34,596 bases of DNA from Oscillatoriales cyanobacterium SM2_2_1. GTDB taxonomy: Bacteria; Cyanobacteriota; Cyanobacteriia; Pseudanabaenales; Pseudanabaenaceae. This document shows positions 9,998-18,588 of this stretch, piece by piece. The stretch's first letter is position 1; each line of letters begins with the position of its first letter. The DNA is taken from positions 1 through 34,596 of the forward strand of contig JAAUUH010000024.1 of NCBI GenBank assembly GCA_012031145.1, written 5' to 3'. The notes beneath the pieces are model-generated. The model made no database searches, was not told where the DNA came from, and was given only the letters and a program-made list of their open reading frames with translations. Position numbers and translations under genes: made by a program.

Positions 9998-10270
9998 TTA
10001 TTGGGAGAATGTTCGCTTATAGGATGTGTGCAAGAGCTCCTGCTCTTCCAGTCCCTGGGGCATTTGCCGCAACTGCCGCAGGCGATGTTCCACCATCAGC
10101 TTGGCGTCGGCGCGACTTACGGGTTCAAACTGAACCCCCTTGCCCCCCTGGGTAATCACAAAGAATAAACGGTGGGCATAGAGAGTGGTAAACAGGCTGC
10201 GGGTTTGATCGACCGTGCAGATTCTAGAAAGAAGTCCAAAAGTAGGATGATTGAGATAATTCTCTGCCAT
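9998..10270 (-). CDS. pipX: PipX, PII-interacting co-activator of NtcA
   Basis: PipX binds either the nitrogen regulator NtcA, boosting its activity when 2-oxoglutarate is high, or the PII signalling protein. The 90-residue product starts MAENYLNHPTFGLL and contains TLYAHRLFFVIT, FEPVSRADA and VEHRLRQLR, the well-conserved PipX/DUF3539 core. The internal ATG at 10270 was preferred because known PipX proteins begin at this point and are about 89-90 residues; the frame is open further upstream to 10315. It lies directly upstream of ispE. No NtcA box was seen just upstream of it. Its target regulator probably acts on the cluster at 24-30 kb. Confidence 0.92.
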   Translation of the reverse strand: MAENYLNHPTFGLLSRICTVDQTRSLFTTLYAHRLFFVITQGGKGVQFEPVSRADAKLMVEHRLRQLRQMPQGLEEQELLHTSYKRTFSQ

Positions 10271-10644
10271 TGATTGGGCAAGGGAGCATACGATGGACAC
10301 TAAAGCATTGAACAATGTAGCTTATTCTGAACATACAAACAAATATCCTTATTGTTCCTGAATCAATTCCGAAAATTTGTGTTGGTTTTGGGGACTGCCG
10401 CGCCACACCAGATTAGATGTGAATTCTGGCACGCACTGTCTAAGGGCTTTACCTCCCTTGTCGCCGCGCCGCGCCTTTTTTTCCTGGGCGGAGCAGAATC
10501 TGGGATTGGCATAATTTGTCGAGATCTAGGGTCAAAAAGAATCCCTGCCGTCATTCTAGGGAGTGAGCCCGTGGCCCAACCAATCCATGGGAAGGACTAA
10601 CGAACGCTGCACCCGATTCCCTAGAGCGCGTCATCAATTCAAGC
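10271..10644. other. Intergenic stretch upstream of pipX
   Basis: This presumably holds the pipX promoter. Short frames on both strands (for example 10352-10600) have no recognisable features and I do not consider them genes. No GTA-N8-TAC box is present near pipX. Confidence 0.4.
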
Positions 10645-10758
10645 TATAGCTATATTCGGGTAGGTTCGGACATCGAAGGAAAAGGGGGTTTGGGGGCTGC
10701 GCCCCCAGCCAGGATTTCACCCCTGCACCCCGTCCTAACCAAGTTATTTACAACTATA
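10645..10758 (+). repeat. MITE-like element, family A, copy 3 (fullest copy)
   Basis: It begins TATAGCTATATTCGGGTAGG, then CATCGAAGGAAAAGGGGGTT, a perfect 6-bp hairpin GGGGGC-TGC-GCCCCC, then CCCCGTCCTAACCAAG and ends TTATTTACAACTATA. The two termini are imperfect inverted repeats. Copy 1 is the reverse complement with a few differences. Unlike copies 1 and 2, it is not abutted by a TATAGTC-type element. Confidence 0.75.
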
Positions 10759-10853
10759 TATGCCCCAGGGGAGCAGCGTTGCTACGCCCGTCAACTTCAC
10801 ACCCTAGGGGCTAAATCCCTGGCTGTAAGAGCATTTGACAGCTAATGACAGCT

Positions 10854-12563
10854 CTAGTAATGATTACCCACCTTACGGTGATGGGTAGCGGTCAGCACAT
10901 CGGGGCGGGAGACCTTGCCATCAAGGGCGATCGCATAGATTAGCCAGTGATCCCCAGTTTCCATCCGGCTGGCGACTTCACACTCGACATAGGAAAGGGC
11001 ATCCCCCAAAATCGGTGCGCCAAAGCTGGACGGGCGGGTGCGGATCCCGGCAAAGCGATCGGCACCGGGGGGAAACCGCTTGAGGAAATGCTGCATTAGG
11101 GACTGATAGCTATCGGCACCTAGCACATTCAAGACAAAGCGATCGCCACCATGCATGAAGGACTCAATGGCGCGATCCTTAGCCACTGCCACCGTAATAC
11201 CAAGGGGCTTAAAGCTCGCTTGGGCTACCCACGAGGCCAACATGGCGCTGCGGGTTTCCCCCTTAGCGGCGGTCAGAATGTACAACCCACCTGCTAAGCG
11301 TCCCATGGCTTTGTCTAGATCGCCATCAAGGGATTTCATCTGTTCGATTTGCTGCTTGCGGCTGAGGCGCTGCCCTAGGTCGGTGCCGGCTTCTTCGCAC
11401 AGTTGGTAGGTTTGCTCACTGGGCTGCTCTCGGATGCGGATCGGCGGGAAGGCAGAAGCCAGTCCCAAGTCCTGGAACCGATTGGCTAACAGATCGATGG
11501 ATTCGTCTTCGCCACCATAGGGTTCATAGAGTCCGATCACCTGCTTGGCGCTGGCGGCGGCCAGCGTTGTCCCAATGGCAGTTTTGGCAGCTTCTTGGGA
11601 AGTCGCCGGGGTGCATAGCACCAGACCGCTAGCGGTCTCGACGGCTTCCCGCAACTCTTGGAGATCGGCAGACTTAAGATCCAGCATTTCCACAGTCACG
11701 CCAGTTTTGGTAATCCCCTTGGCGATCGCCTGGGAAAGGCGGTCACTGTAGCCATAGTCGGCCAGGTAGCACACCAGAGCGGTGGTATCGCCCTTAGTTT
11801 GGGCTTGGCTCCAAGTGCGATATTGCCCTAGCAACTTCTCAACATGGTGGCGCAGCAGGGGCCCGTGGCCATTGGCCACAATTTGGGGGGCGGGCAGGTC
11901 TTCCATCCGTTTCATTGCGGAGAGCACCGAGCGGGCGTTGGGGCCCATCAGACAGTCATAATAAAATCGATAATCGGCGGCGATCGCCTCGAGATTTTCA
12001 TCAAAGGTGGCATCACTGCAATAATGCATGCCAAAAATATCGCAGGTAAATAGGGTGCTGGTGCCGTGGTCGAAGGTCATCATCGTATCCGGCCAGTGGA
12101 GGTTGGGGGCATTGATGAAGTGCAGAATGTGCCCCTGTCCTAGGTCGATTTGATCGCCATTTTTGACTACCCGCTGGGAAAAGGGTTGGTGCACCAAGTC
12201 CGACAAAAATTGCAGAGCTACCTTAGTGCCCACTACGACTGCCTGGGGAGCCAAGGCCAAAACATCCCGAACCAGTCCGCTATGGTCGGGTTCCGTGTGG
12301 CTAATCACCAAGTAGTCGATGGAACGGGGATCAACCTGCTGCTGAAGGCAGTCAAGGTAAAGCTGGCGGAACTTACCATGGGAGGTATCGACCAGGGCCA
12401 TGCGATCGCCCCGAATCAGGTAGGAATTGTAGGTAGTGCCGTTCTGCAACCCAAATTCAATATCAAAACGATCCCGATCCCAATCTAAAGAACGGATCGC
12501 CGTGGTATCTGGGGCAATATCCACCACTTGGAGGGTCAGACGCTTGGGGGCAACAGCAACCAT
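10854..12563 (-). CDS. flv3: Class C flavodiiron protein, Flv3 type
   Basis: Cyanobacterial class C flavodiiron proteins reduce O2 to water with electrons from photosystem I without making superoxide; Flv3 usually pairs with Flv1. The 569-residue product has three parts: a metallo-beta-lactamase-like diiron domain (about 20-260), a flavodoxin domain (about 265-405) and a C-terminal flavin-reductase domain (about 420-565). All diiron ligands are present: H89-T-E91-P-D93-H94, H156, D175 and H233. That agrees with Flv3 rather than Flv1, whose ligand set is altered. The N-terminal TTAIRSLDWDRDRFDIEFGL is also Flv3-like. The start is taken as ATG 12563; the frame stays open to 12716 but overlaps the next gene. 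It follows the wzy-like gene by 52 bp. No flv1 partner is nearby. Confidence 0.9.
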   Translation of the reverse strand: MVAVAPKRLTLQVVDIAPDTTAIRSLDWDRDRFDIEFGLQNGTTYNSYLIRGDRMALVDTSHGKFRQLYLDCLQQQVDPRSIDYLVISHTEPDHSGLVRDVLALAPQAVVVGTKVALQFLSDLVHQPFSQRVVKNGDQIDLGQGHILHFINAPNLHWPDTMMTFDHGTSTLFTCDIFGMHYCSDATFDENLEAIAADYRFYYDCLMGPNARSVLSAMKRMEDLPAPQIVANGHGPLLRHHVEKLLGQYRTWSQAQTKGDTTALVCYLADYGYSDRLSQAIAKGITKTGVTVEMLDLKSADLQELREAVETASGLVLCTPATSQEAAKTAIGTTLAAASAKQVIGLYEPYGGEDESIDLLANRFQDLGLASAFPPIRIREQPSEQTYQLCEEAGTDLGQRLSRKQQIEQMKSLDGDLDKAMGRLAGGLYILTAAKGETRSAMLASWVAQASFKPLGITVAVAKDRAIESFMHGGDRFVLNVLGADSYQSLMQHFLKRFPPGADRFAGIRTRPSSFGAPILGDALSYVECEVASRMETGDHWLIYAIALDGKVSRPDVLTATHHRKVGNHY

Positions 12564-12615
12564 GGGCACAGTTCTTGAACGACAGCTAGCCCTAGTGTAA
12601 TTCAAGAATTTATAC

Positions 12616-14028
12616 CTACGGGGATCGGGTGATGCTATTTTTTTGATGCAAATAATAACGATGGGCCGCCAAGGAAATACCGAGGAAGCCCCAAAGTACC
12701 ATGCCTGCCAGCTCAATCATGCCGGCCCCCGCCACCAAAGTTACCGATACGCTAAGGGCGATCGCTCGGGCTGCCGCCGCGAACATATCCTGACTCATCA
12801 ACGGACTGCGGAACACCGTCAGCAAAATCATGCCCATGCCTGCCAAATAGGGCAACGTGCCCACCCAGCCCAACTGGAATAAAAACACAAACAGGGCACT
12901 GTCATATTTGGGGCCACCTAGCCCCACACCAATAAAACTCAACAGTGCTGGCTCCATTTTCTTTTCGTAGAGCCGCGATCGCTCCCGCACCGAGCCATCC
13001 TCTTGAACATTGGCCAAGGTGTCGAGGCGTTTGCCAATCACCCCGGCAAAGGGTTCCATGGTGACCGCGGGAATGGCACACACCGATAGCGCCAACAACG
13101 TCGCTAAGAGGCGCAGCTTCAGCCGTGTAGTCATCACCGCAGATATATTGACCAAACCCAAGACCCAGCCGATCCATGCCGCCCGGACCAAACACAGCAA
13201 AAACGACAGGGTGCCAAACACCGCCGCAGGCACCAGGACTTTACCCCGATGGGCAAACAGCAGCAGCATGGATGCCATCATCACAATTGCAAAGGGCCCG
13301 GGGGAATTCATGGTGCTCCACACCCGAATGCCGTAGGGCTCGGGACTGCCCGCACTGGAGGTCATCCCTGAGCCAATCAGCCAGATTTGCTCCCACTCCG
13401 GAGCCACAATGTACTGGTAAACCCCATAGGCGCCACTGACCAACGCCCCCCAAGCAAAGGTGGTGAGCAGATTTTGGCGATAGGCGGGAAAATTTTGCCA
13501 GTTCACAAACAACTGATACCCCAGCAAGATCGGACACAGCCACACCAACAGACCAACCGTCGCCGCCGTAAACCCTTGGGTGGCAACACCCACCAGATAG
13601 CCATAGACCACACCGGCGATCGCCAATACAAAGGGCATGGTTCCAAGCCTGTGACTGCGGGGCAGGTGCCGAATCAGCCCCTGCGAGATCACCAATGTAG
13701 CCAAAAAGGGGGCCAGCAAAATTGGATTGGGATCCGTAAAACCACCCGTGCGAAAATCCGCCACCCGTCGCACTAAGGGACTCAAAAAACAGAGCCACCA
13801 CACAAAGCTAATGTGCATCACGGGATAGCGCTGGTAGAGCCACAGGGAGATAAGCATTGCCACCGCCGGAAAAAAATAGGTCAGCACCTTAGCACCGCCC
13901 GCCCCCGTGAACAGCATGACGATGGTCAGGAACACAAAACTGGCGATGGGCACCCATGCCCCCGCTGGCTGCAAGAATGCCAGGGGCTGGGCCCTAGGTT
14001 CAGAATTAGATAAAGAGGTAGGGGTCAT
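12616..14028 (-). CDS. O-antigen polymerase/ligase-like (Wzy-type) membrane protein
   Basis: The 470-residue polytopic inner-membrane protein has roughly eleven or twelve hydrophobic segments from residue 25 onward. A longer soluble loop in the second half (about 330-385, with RLDTLANVQEDGSVRERSRL) is the layout of Wzy/WaaL/O-antigen polymerase-like proteins. Such proteins join lipid-linked repeat units into polysaccharide on the outer face of the membrane. The loop contains the recurrent R-x(n)-R pattern of these families, and the following VGLGGPKYDSALF resembles the common G-x-G/H segment. The start ATG 14028 overlaps the stop of the upstream glycosyltransferase as ATGA, so the two are probably translated together. 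The substrate is unknown. Confidence 0.78.
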   Translation of the reverse strand: MTPTSLSNSEPRAQPLAFLQPAGAWVPIASFVFLTIVMLFTGAGGAKVLTYFFPAVAMLISLWLYQRYPVMHISFVWWLCFLSPLVRRVADFRTGGFTDPNPILLAPFLATLVISQGLIRHLPRSHRLGTMPFVLAIAGVVYGYLVGVATQGFTAATVGLLVWLCPILLGYQLFVNWQNFPAYRQNLLTTFAWGALVSGAYGVYQYIVAPEWEQIWLIGSGMTSSAGSPEPYGIRVWSTMNSPGPFAIVMMASMLLLFAHRGKVLVPAAVFGTLSFLLCLVRAAWIGWVLGLVNISAVMTTRLKLRLLATLLALSVCAIPAVTMEPFAGVIGKRLDTLANVQEDGSVRERSRLYEKKMEPALLSFIGVGLGGPKYDSALFVFLFQLGWVGTLPYLAGMGMILLTVFRSPLMSQDMFAAAARAIALSVSVTLVAGAGMIELAGMVLWGFLGISLAAHRYYLHQKNSITRSP

Positions 14029-14960
14029 GGCTGTGCAGGTGAATTGAGGTGGGTTTGCCAACCCTGCCAACGACTCTGCCATGCTAACCGAAGTTTCTGG
14101 GTGGCGAGGGGAGCGTCGCGCGGTAAAAACCTCAGCCACTGCACCAAACCAAAGGCACTGCTGGTGCCGATCGCCAAGGCCCAAAGCAGAAATATCATTT
14201 GTCGCCACGGCGGCAGTCCATCCAGCAGAGCTAAAGTCTCGTTATGAACCGCGTTGCCATAGGTTAGCTCATTGAACTGCACCCGTTCATCCCCCTCGGG
14301 GCGGTGGGCCGGAAAGTGATCTACAGCAATTTGGGGATCATAAATCAGCCGCCAGCCCGCCCGCCGCAACCGCAGGCACATGGCTAATTCATTATGGGGT
14401 TGGGCCCCACTGCCCAATAGCCGCCCATCAAAGTGCCGTTCCCCCAAGGCGGCACGGCGGTAGCTCATATTCACCCCTTTAAGTACATCCACATCTCGGG
14501 GTCCGCCCGATCCCAAATGATGGTTTCCCACTACCCGTCCAAACCACTGCACCTGACCCACCACCAGTTCTGCCCCCTCCAGCAGGCGATCGCCCACATA
14601 GACATAATCTCGCCCACCCACACCGCCAATTTGGGGATCTTGGGCATAGGTTTTAGCGATACGTTCTAGCCAATCGGGATGGGGAGCCGCATCATCATCG
14701 GTAAAGGCCACCACCGCTCCCGTGGCTTGATCTAGCCCGGCATTCATGGCCGCGATCATCCCCGGCTCAGTCACGGTTACCACCTGCCACGACACATCTG
14801 CCACGGTGGGAGCAGCCAAAAAATCCCGGGTTTCATGATCCGTATCCCGCACCACCAGAAGCAGTTGATCGGGTCTCTGGGTTTGTCGGGCGATCGCCCC
14901 TAGGCAGCGAGCCAAATCTCGGGGGCGGCGATAGGTGGGCACAATTAGGGTAATGTCCAT
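14025..14960 (-). CDS. Family 2 glycosyltransferase
   Basis: The 311-residue GT-A fold enzyme transfers a sugar from a nucleotide donor to a growing glycan on the cytoplasmic side. It starts MDITLIVPTYRRPRDL and has the nucleotide/metal-binding acidic triad F-T-D88-D-D90. KGVNMSYRRAALGERHFDGR and an amphipathic or membrane-associated C-terminal segment (about residues 245-270) follow. ATG 14960 was chosen because it begins the conserved first beta strand and lies 5 bp after the repaired stop of the upstream glycosyltransferase. It overlaps the wzy-like gene by 4 bp. The sugar and acceptor are not predictable. Confidence 0.88.
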   Translation of the reverse strand: MDITLIVPTYRRPRDLARCLGAIARQTQRPDQLLLVVRDTDHETRDFLAAPTVADVSWQVVTVTEPGMIAAMNAGLDQATGAVVAFTDDDAAPHPDWLERIAKTYAQDPQIGGVGGRDYVYVGDRLLEGAELVVGQVQWFGRVVGNHHLGSGGPRDVDVLKGVNMSYRRAALGERHFDGRLLGSGAQPHNELAMCLRLRRAGWRLIYDPQIAVDHFPAHRPEGDERVQFNELTYGNAVHNETLALLDGLPPWRQMIFLLWALAIGTSSAFGLVQWLRFLPRDAPLATQKLRLAWQSRWQGWQTHLNSPAQP

Positions 14961-14965
14961 TGTCC

Positions 14966-15956
14966 CTAGCCCACTCCAAGACGTTGCATCCCGTGGTGCA
15001 ATGACCCCAAAACCCTCAACCGATAGAGTTGCTGGGACACATGGCGCTCCGACCACCGCAGTTGTTTCTGAACCGCCGCCATATCAGGATAGTCTTCCAG
15101 ACTTCCGTAGGGCACCCCCAAAACCCCAACCACCTCCTCCGGAGGCATCTCCCTAAGCCAGTTTTTCACCTTTGCCAGTTGGGTTCGCCGGCACTGGCGC
15201 TGCTCTGAACCAGTGAGGCTGGGCACCAAGTTCTCAATTTTTGGCGATCGCCCAATGTTCCCGGGCAAAAATCTGACTATATTTTTCGGAAAAGCCATGG
15301 GTGCGCCACAGTCCAAAGACCTCCGGAAAGGCATAGAGTGCCCCATGGCTGAGTAGCCGCAACCACAGATCCCAGTCCTGCACCAATTCATACTGGGGAT
15401 CCAACCCCCCCACCGCCCGATAGGCAGACTGTCGCATCACACAAAAGGGGACAAAGGGACAGATATAGGGCAAGACATGGCGGCGCAGGGACTCCCCACC
15501 AATCCAGTTGGGCAACCCCCAATAGGGCTTCACCCGCCCCGGTGGCGTCTGATCCGTAAAGGTGCGAATTCGCCCCGTGAGCATGGCGGCTGGGCGATCG
15601 TCCACCCATGCACAGGCCCGAAAGATAGACTGCAAGCCCTCCTCCGCCATCAGGTCATCGGCATGGAGCATCATGATCCACGTGCCCGCCAATTGCCCTA
15701 ACCCATAGCGCCAGTTCTCCGTGCGGTTGTCATAGTGCTGGGGTGTTTGGATCACCCGATAGCTACAGGGAAAGGTAAACAACTCGGCCAACTGCTGGGT
15801 ATGATCCGTCGAGCAGTTATCACAAACCACCAGTTCCAGGCGATCCCGCTCCTCGGGGGTCAACAGGGCGATCGCCCGTTGCAGCGAATCCAAGCACTTG
15901 GATAAAAATTTTTCGCCATTGTAAACCGGCACAACCACCGATAGCAGCACGCCCAT
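14966..15956 (-). pseudogene. Family 2 glycosyltransferase, frameshifted near C-terminus
   Basis: The product starts MGVLLSVVVPVYNGEKF and has the GT-A acidic motif H98-A-D-D101, PFVPFCVMRQSAYRAVGG and LVQDWDLWLRL, so it is a GT2 enzyme. In the first frame it ends at 15234 after REHWAIAKN. At the T-run 15238-15242 (A-run on the coding strand), removing one base continues as IENLVPSLTGSEQRQ...HHGMQRLGVG with a stop at 14966, only 5 bp before the next gene. That tight fit suggests the longer protein (about 330 residues) is the original. ATG 15956 overlaps the stop of the nucleotidyltransferase (TGATG). The truncated form keeps the whole catalytic domain and could still work. Confidence 0.8.
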
Positions 15957-16714
15957 CACACTGCCCCCGCTGCCGCCTTCTGGGATACGGGCAAGGAGAG
16001 AAATAAATCCAAATCCGCCGGAATGCCCAAGCCATACATCCCATTGGCTTCACTGCCAATGTTGTAGCAAACCAACGACATCCCCCGTGCCACCATCTCA
16101 TCGTAGGCTGGCGCTACATAGAACTCGCCATTCACCCGAAAATCCCGGGCAATCATTGCTTCCGCCGCCGTCACAAAGTCCCGACCGCGCCGATAGTTAT
16201 AAATGCCCACGGTCGCCTCTTGGGAAACTACCTGCTTTTCCACCACGGCCACCACACGCCCCTGGGGGTCAAACTTGACAAAAGACCACTTAGGATCGTT
16301 AGCGGTCATGGTCATAATCAATCCATCGGCTAGTTCCGCCTCCATGTGATTGAGATAGTCATTCACATCAATATCAACCCATTGATCGCTATTGGCAATC
16401 ATCAGCGGTTGGTCAGTGTTAATAAAGGCTTTGGCCAGCAGAACAGTACAGGCAGCCCCTTCCGTGACTTGATCGACCACCACCACCTCACAATTGGGCA
16501 CCCATTGGCGTAACTGCTGATCGATTTGATACTGCTCAATATGATCGGCTAAAACAATAAAAATAAACCGATGGGGCACCCGTGGACGCAGATTGCCAAT
16601 CACCAGTGAAATCATCGGCTTTCCCAAAACCGGAATTAGGGGCTTAGGTAAGGTGTAGCCCGCCTTTTGGAAGCGGCTGCCCCGCCCTGCCATCGGGATC
16701 ACAATATTAAGCAC
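15956..16714 (-). CDS. Sugar-phosphate nucleotidyltransferase family protein
   Basis: Members of this family couple a sugar 1-phosphate to an NTP to make an activated sugar. The 252-residue protein starts (GTG at 16714) LNIVIPMAGRGSRFQKAGYT, where the G-x-G-x-R-F loop binds the nucleotide, and continues with the Lys of KPLIPVLGKPM. IANSDQWVD carries the acidic metal-binding position. The start was chosen to match the conserved N-terminus; it overlaps the repaired end of the cupin gene by 8 bp. It probably supplies a donor sugar for the adjacent glycosyltransferases, but the specific sugar cannot be read from the sequence. Confidence 0.85.
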   Translation of the reverse strand: MLNIVIPMAGRGSRFQKAGYTLPKPLIPVLGKPMISLVIGNLRPRVPHRFIFIVLADHIEQYQIDQQLRQWVPNCEVVVVDQVTEGAACTVLLAKAFINTDQPLMIANSDQWVDIDVNDYLNHMEAELADGLIMTMTANDPKWSFVKFDPQGRVVAVVEKQVVSQEATVGIYNYRRGRDFVTAAEAMIARDFRVNGEFYVAPAYDEMVARGMSLVCYNIGSEANGMYGLGIPADLDLFLSLPVSQKAAAGAV

Positions 16715-17041
16715 TGGTCGCCTCCCCCACATATTTATCGTTATTCGCCCCCGGAATCTTCACCACGGTGGTCACCACATCGGTCAACGCTCGAAAGTCT
16801 GTTGCCTCATGGGCGGAATCACGATAATGCTCCCCGCGCCATAGCGCTGCCCCCGCATTTCCACCTCTCCGGAAACAATCACCGTAAATTCGGTAGCGAT
16901 TTTATGAAAATGCAATGCCTCATAGCTGCCTGCGGCGTAGGTCTTGACGGCAACCTCCACATCATTAGTTTGGTGGAGGGACGGTTCAAAATTACCTATA
17001 AACCAACCCTTGGTCATCTGATCGAGGTGGGAAACGTGCAT
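16707..17041 (-). pseudogene. Small cupin protein, frameshifted
   Basis: The first frame (17041-16784) gives MHVSHLDQMTKGWFIGNFEP and a cupin fold. Its first motif is in AAGSYEALHFHKIATEFTVI (His, His, Glu metal-ligand pattern) and its second in GAGSIIVIPP. After IPP the frame ends in MRQQTFER. Adding one base at the G-run 16811-16813 gives HEATDFRALTDVVTTVVKIP and then GANNDKY...ATSA, with a stop at 16707. This C-terminus is much more convincing and ends beside the nucleotidyltransferase start. The restored protein would be 111 residues. The function is unknown; position suggests a role in sugar-nucleotide or polysaccharide metabolism. Confidence 0.75.
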
Positions 17042-17185
17042 GGTGACAACAAAAATCTTAATGTTTTATCCTAAAGGGCCCCTTTTGAAGAGATCCCTTA
17101 CTTCATGTTTTCTTTACTTCGTGTCTCCAGCAACGGGGGGAAACCGATCGCCTATACTTAGGAGCGGACTCCAGAGCGGAACACC

Positions 17186-18586
17186 ATGGTATGGCAGATT
17201 GGGCAGCAGGTCGCCGGCGATCGCTACACGATTACCGGAATTGACGCATCAAGCAATGGCATCTTTTACCGCGCCCAGACTTCCCAAGGACAGGAGGTGG
17301 AACTCTTTACCCTCCCTCTTGAACTGACCACCCACCCCCAGTATTCCCCTTTGCGGGAGCAGATGCGCGGCGAGGCAACGATTCTAGCCCAGTGTCGCCA
17401 TCCCTTCCTCGCAGAAGTGATCGAGCAATTTGTGGAAGGCTCCCATCCGTGCGTGGTCTGTCACCGCACCGTTGGGGAACGGCTTTGGGATGCGGTCAGC
17501 TACTTTGGGGCCATGGATGAAGACGCAAGCCTTCAGTTCATCTGTCAAGTGGCCCTAGCCCTCAGGGTGATTCATGAACGGGGCTTGGTGCACCGCCATG
17601 TCCATCCCCACAGCATCATTCGCACTCCGGCTCAAACCGTACAGCTTACCCAGTTTGGCTTTGTACGGGAGTTTTTGCTCGAGCTACTCCCCTCTGCTGC
17701 CGAGACCCTCGACGGATTTACAGCGCCGGAACTTCTCCAGCCAAAGGGTCGCATCGGTGCTTTTAGTGATGTTTATAGTTTGGCGGCCACATTCTATTTT
17801 TTGCTCACCCGCACCGTCCCACCGTCGGCGATCGCCCGAGAGTTACGGGAGCCCCTCTGGGAGCCCCGGCAGATGACTCCCAGCCTCAACAGTCGGGTCA
17901 ATCAAGCCATTCTGCGGGGCATGGCCCTCTCCATTGGCGATCGCCCGGCAAACATTAATGAATGGCTCGCTCTGTTGCCTAAGGTAGATGTTATCGAACC
18001 GGAACCCGCCCCCAGCAAGAGCCCCGCACCGTTACCCCCTAAGTCTCCCCAGCCCCCCCCAGAGCAGTCGCTGCCATCCATTCAACCCCCGGCACCGCCC
18101 CGAACCGTCAAACGCGCTAGTGATGTCGCCGAAGAGTTTCAGCAACTTGAGGAATATTTGATTGCCAGCAAATGGCGGGAGGCGGATCGCGAAACGGCTC
18201 GCCTGCTGCTGATCCTCATGGAGCAGGAAAAACGGGGCTACCTTAACGAGGATGACATCGCCGCGCTGCCCTGCGACACCCTGCACACCCTTGATGACCT
18301 GTGGATCATGCACAGCGTCAGCACCTTTGGTTTTAGCATTCAAAAAAAGATTTGGCAGAATGTCGGCGGCACCGATAACTACGACTACGACGTTTACTGC
18401 AAATTTGGTGACCAAGTGCAGTGGCGGCGGGACGGACGCTGGTTGCTCTATAACGAACTGCGCCTGCGCCGAAGTAATCCCGACGGGTTCTTACCCTCAC
18501 CGCCCGTTACGGGGGAGTTTGATCTGGGCTTTTGGGGTGGGCTCATTGCCGCATTTGCCGCTCGACTTGAGGAATGCGGTTTGTAG
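17186..18586 (+). CDS. Pseudokinase fused to a GUN4 domain
   Basis: The 466-residue product has an N-terminal protein-kinase fold (about 10-270), a proline-rich linker (about 275-310) and a C-terminal GUN4 domain (about 320-466, with LIASKWREADRETARLLLIL and DDLWIMHSVSTFGFSIQKKI). GUN4 domains bind porphyrins and, in stand-alone form, stimulate Mg-chelatase. The kinase part lacks the catalytic residues. The HRD loop reads H136-R-H-V-H-P-H-S, so the Asp is replaced by His. The DFG position reads Q156-F-G. The beta-3 lysine position falls in VELFTL with no Lys. It is therefore probably a catalytically dead scaffold or sensor. It is divergent from the cupin gene and converges on the next glycosyltransferase with a 2-bp gap. 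Confidence 0.88.
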   Translation: MVWQIGQQVAGDRYTITGIDASSNGIFYRAQTSQGQEVELFTLPLELTTHPQYSPLREQMRGEATILAQCRHPFLAEVIEQFVEGSHPCVVCHRTVGERLWDAVSYFGAMDEDASLQFICQVALALRVIHERGLVHRHVHPHSIIRTPAQTVQLTQFGFVREFLLELLPSAAETLDGFTAPELLQPKGRIGAFSDVYSLAATFYFLLTRTVPPSAIARELREPLWEPRQMTPSLNSRVNQAILRGMALSIGDRPANINEWLALLPKVDVIEPEPAPSKSPAPLPPKSPQPPPEQSLPSIQPPAPPRTVKRASDVAEEFQQLEEYLIASKWREADRETARLLLILMEQEKRGYLNEDDIAALPCDTLHTLDDLWIMHSVSTFGFSIQKKIWQNVGGTDNYDYDVYCKFGDQVQWRRDGRWLLYNELRLRRSNPDGFLPSPPVTGEFDLGFWGGLIAAFAARLEECGL

Positions 18587-18588
18587 GG

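Noticed and set aside
10352-10600. Open frame of 82 codons upstream of pipX
   Set aside because: No family features, and antisense frames in the same stretch are open too; it looks like chance.
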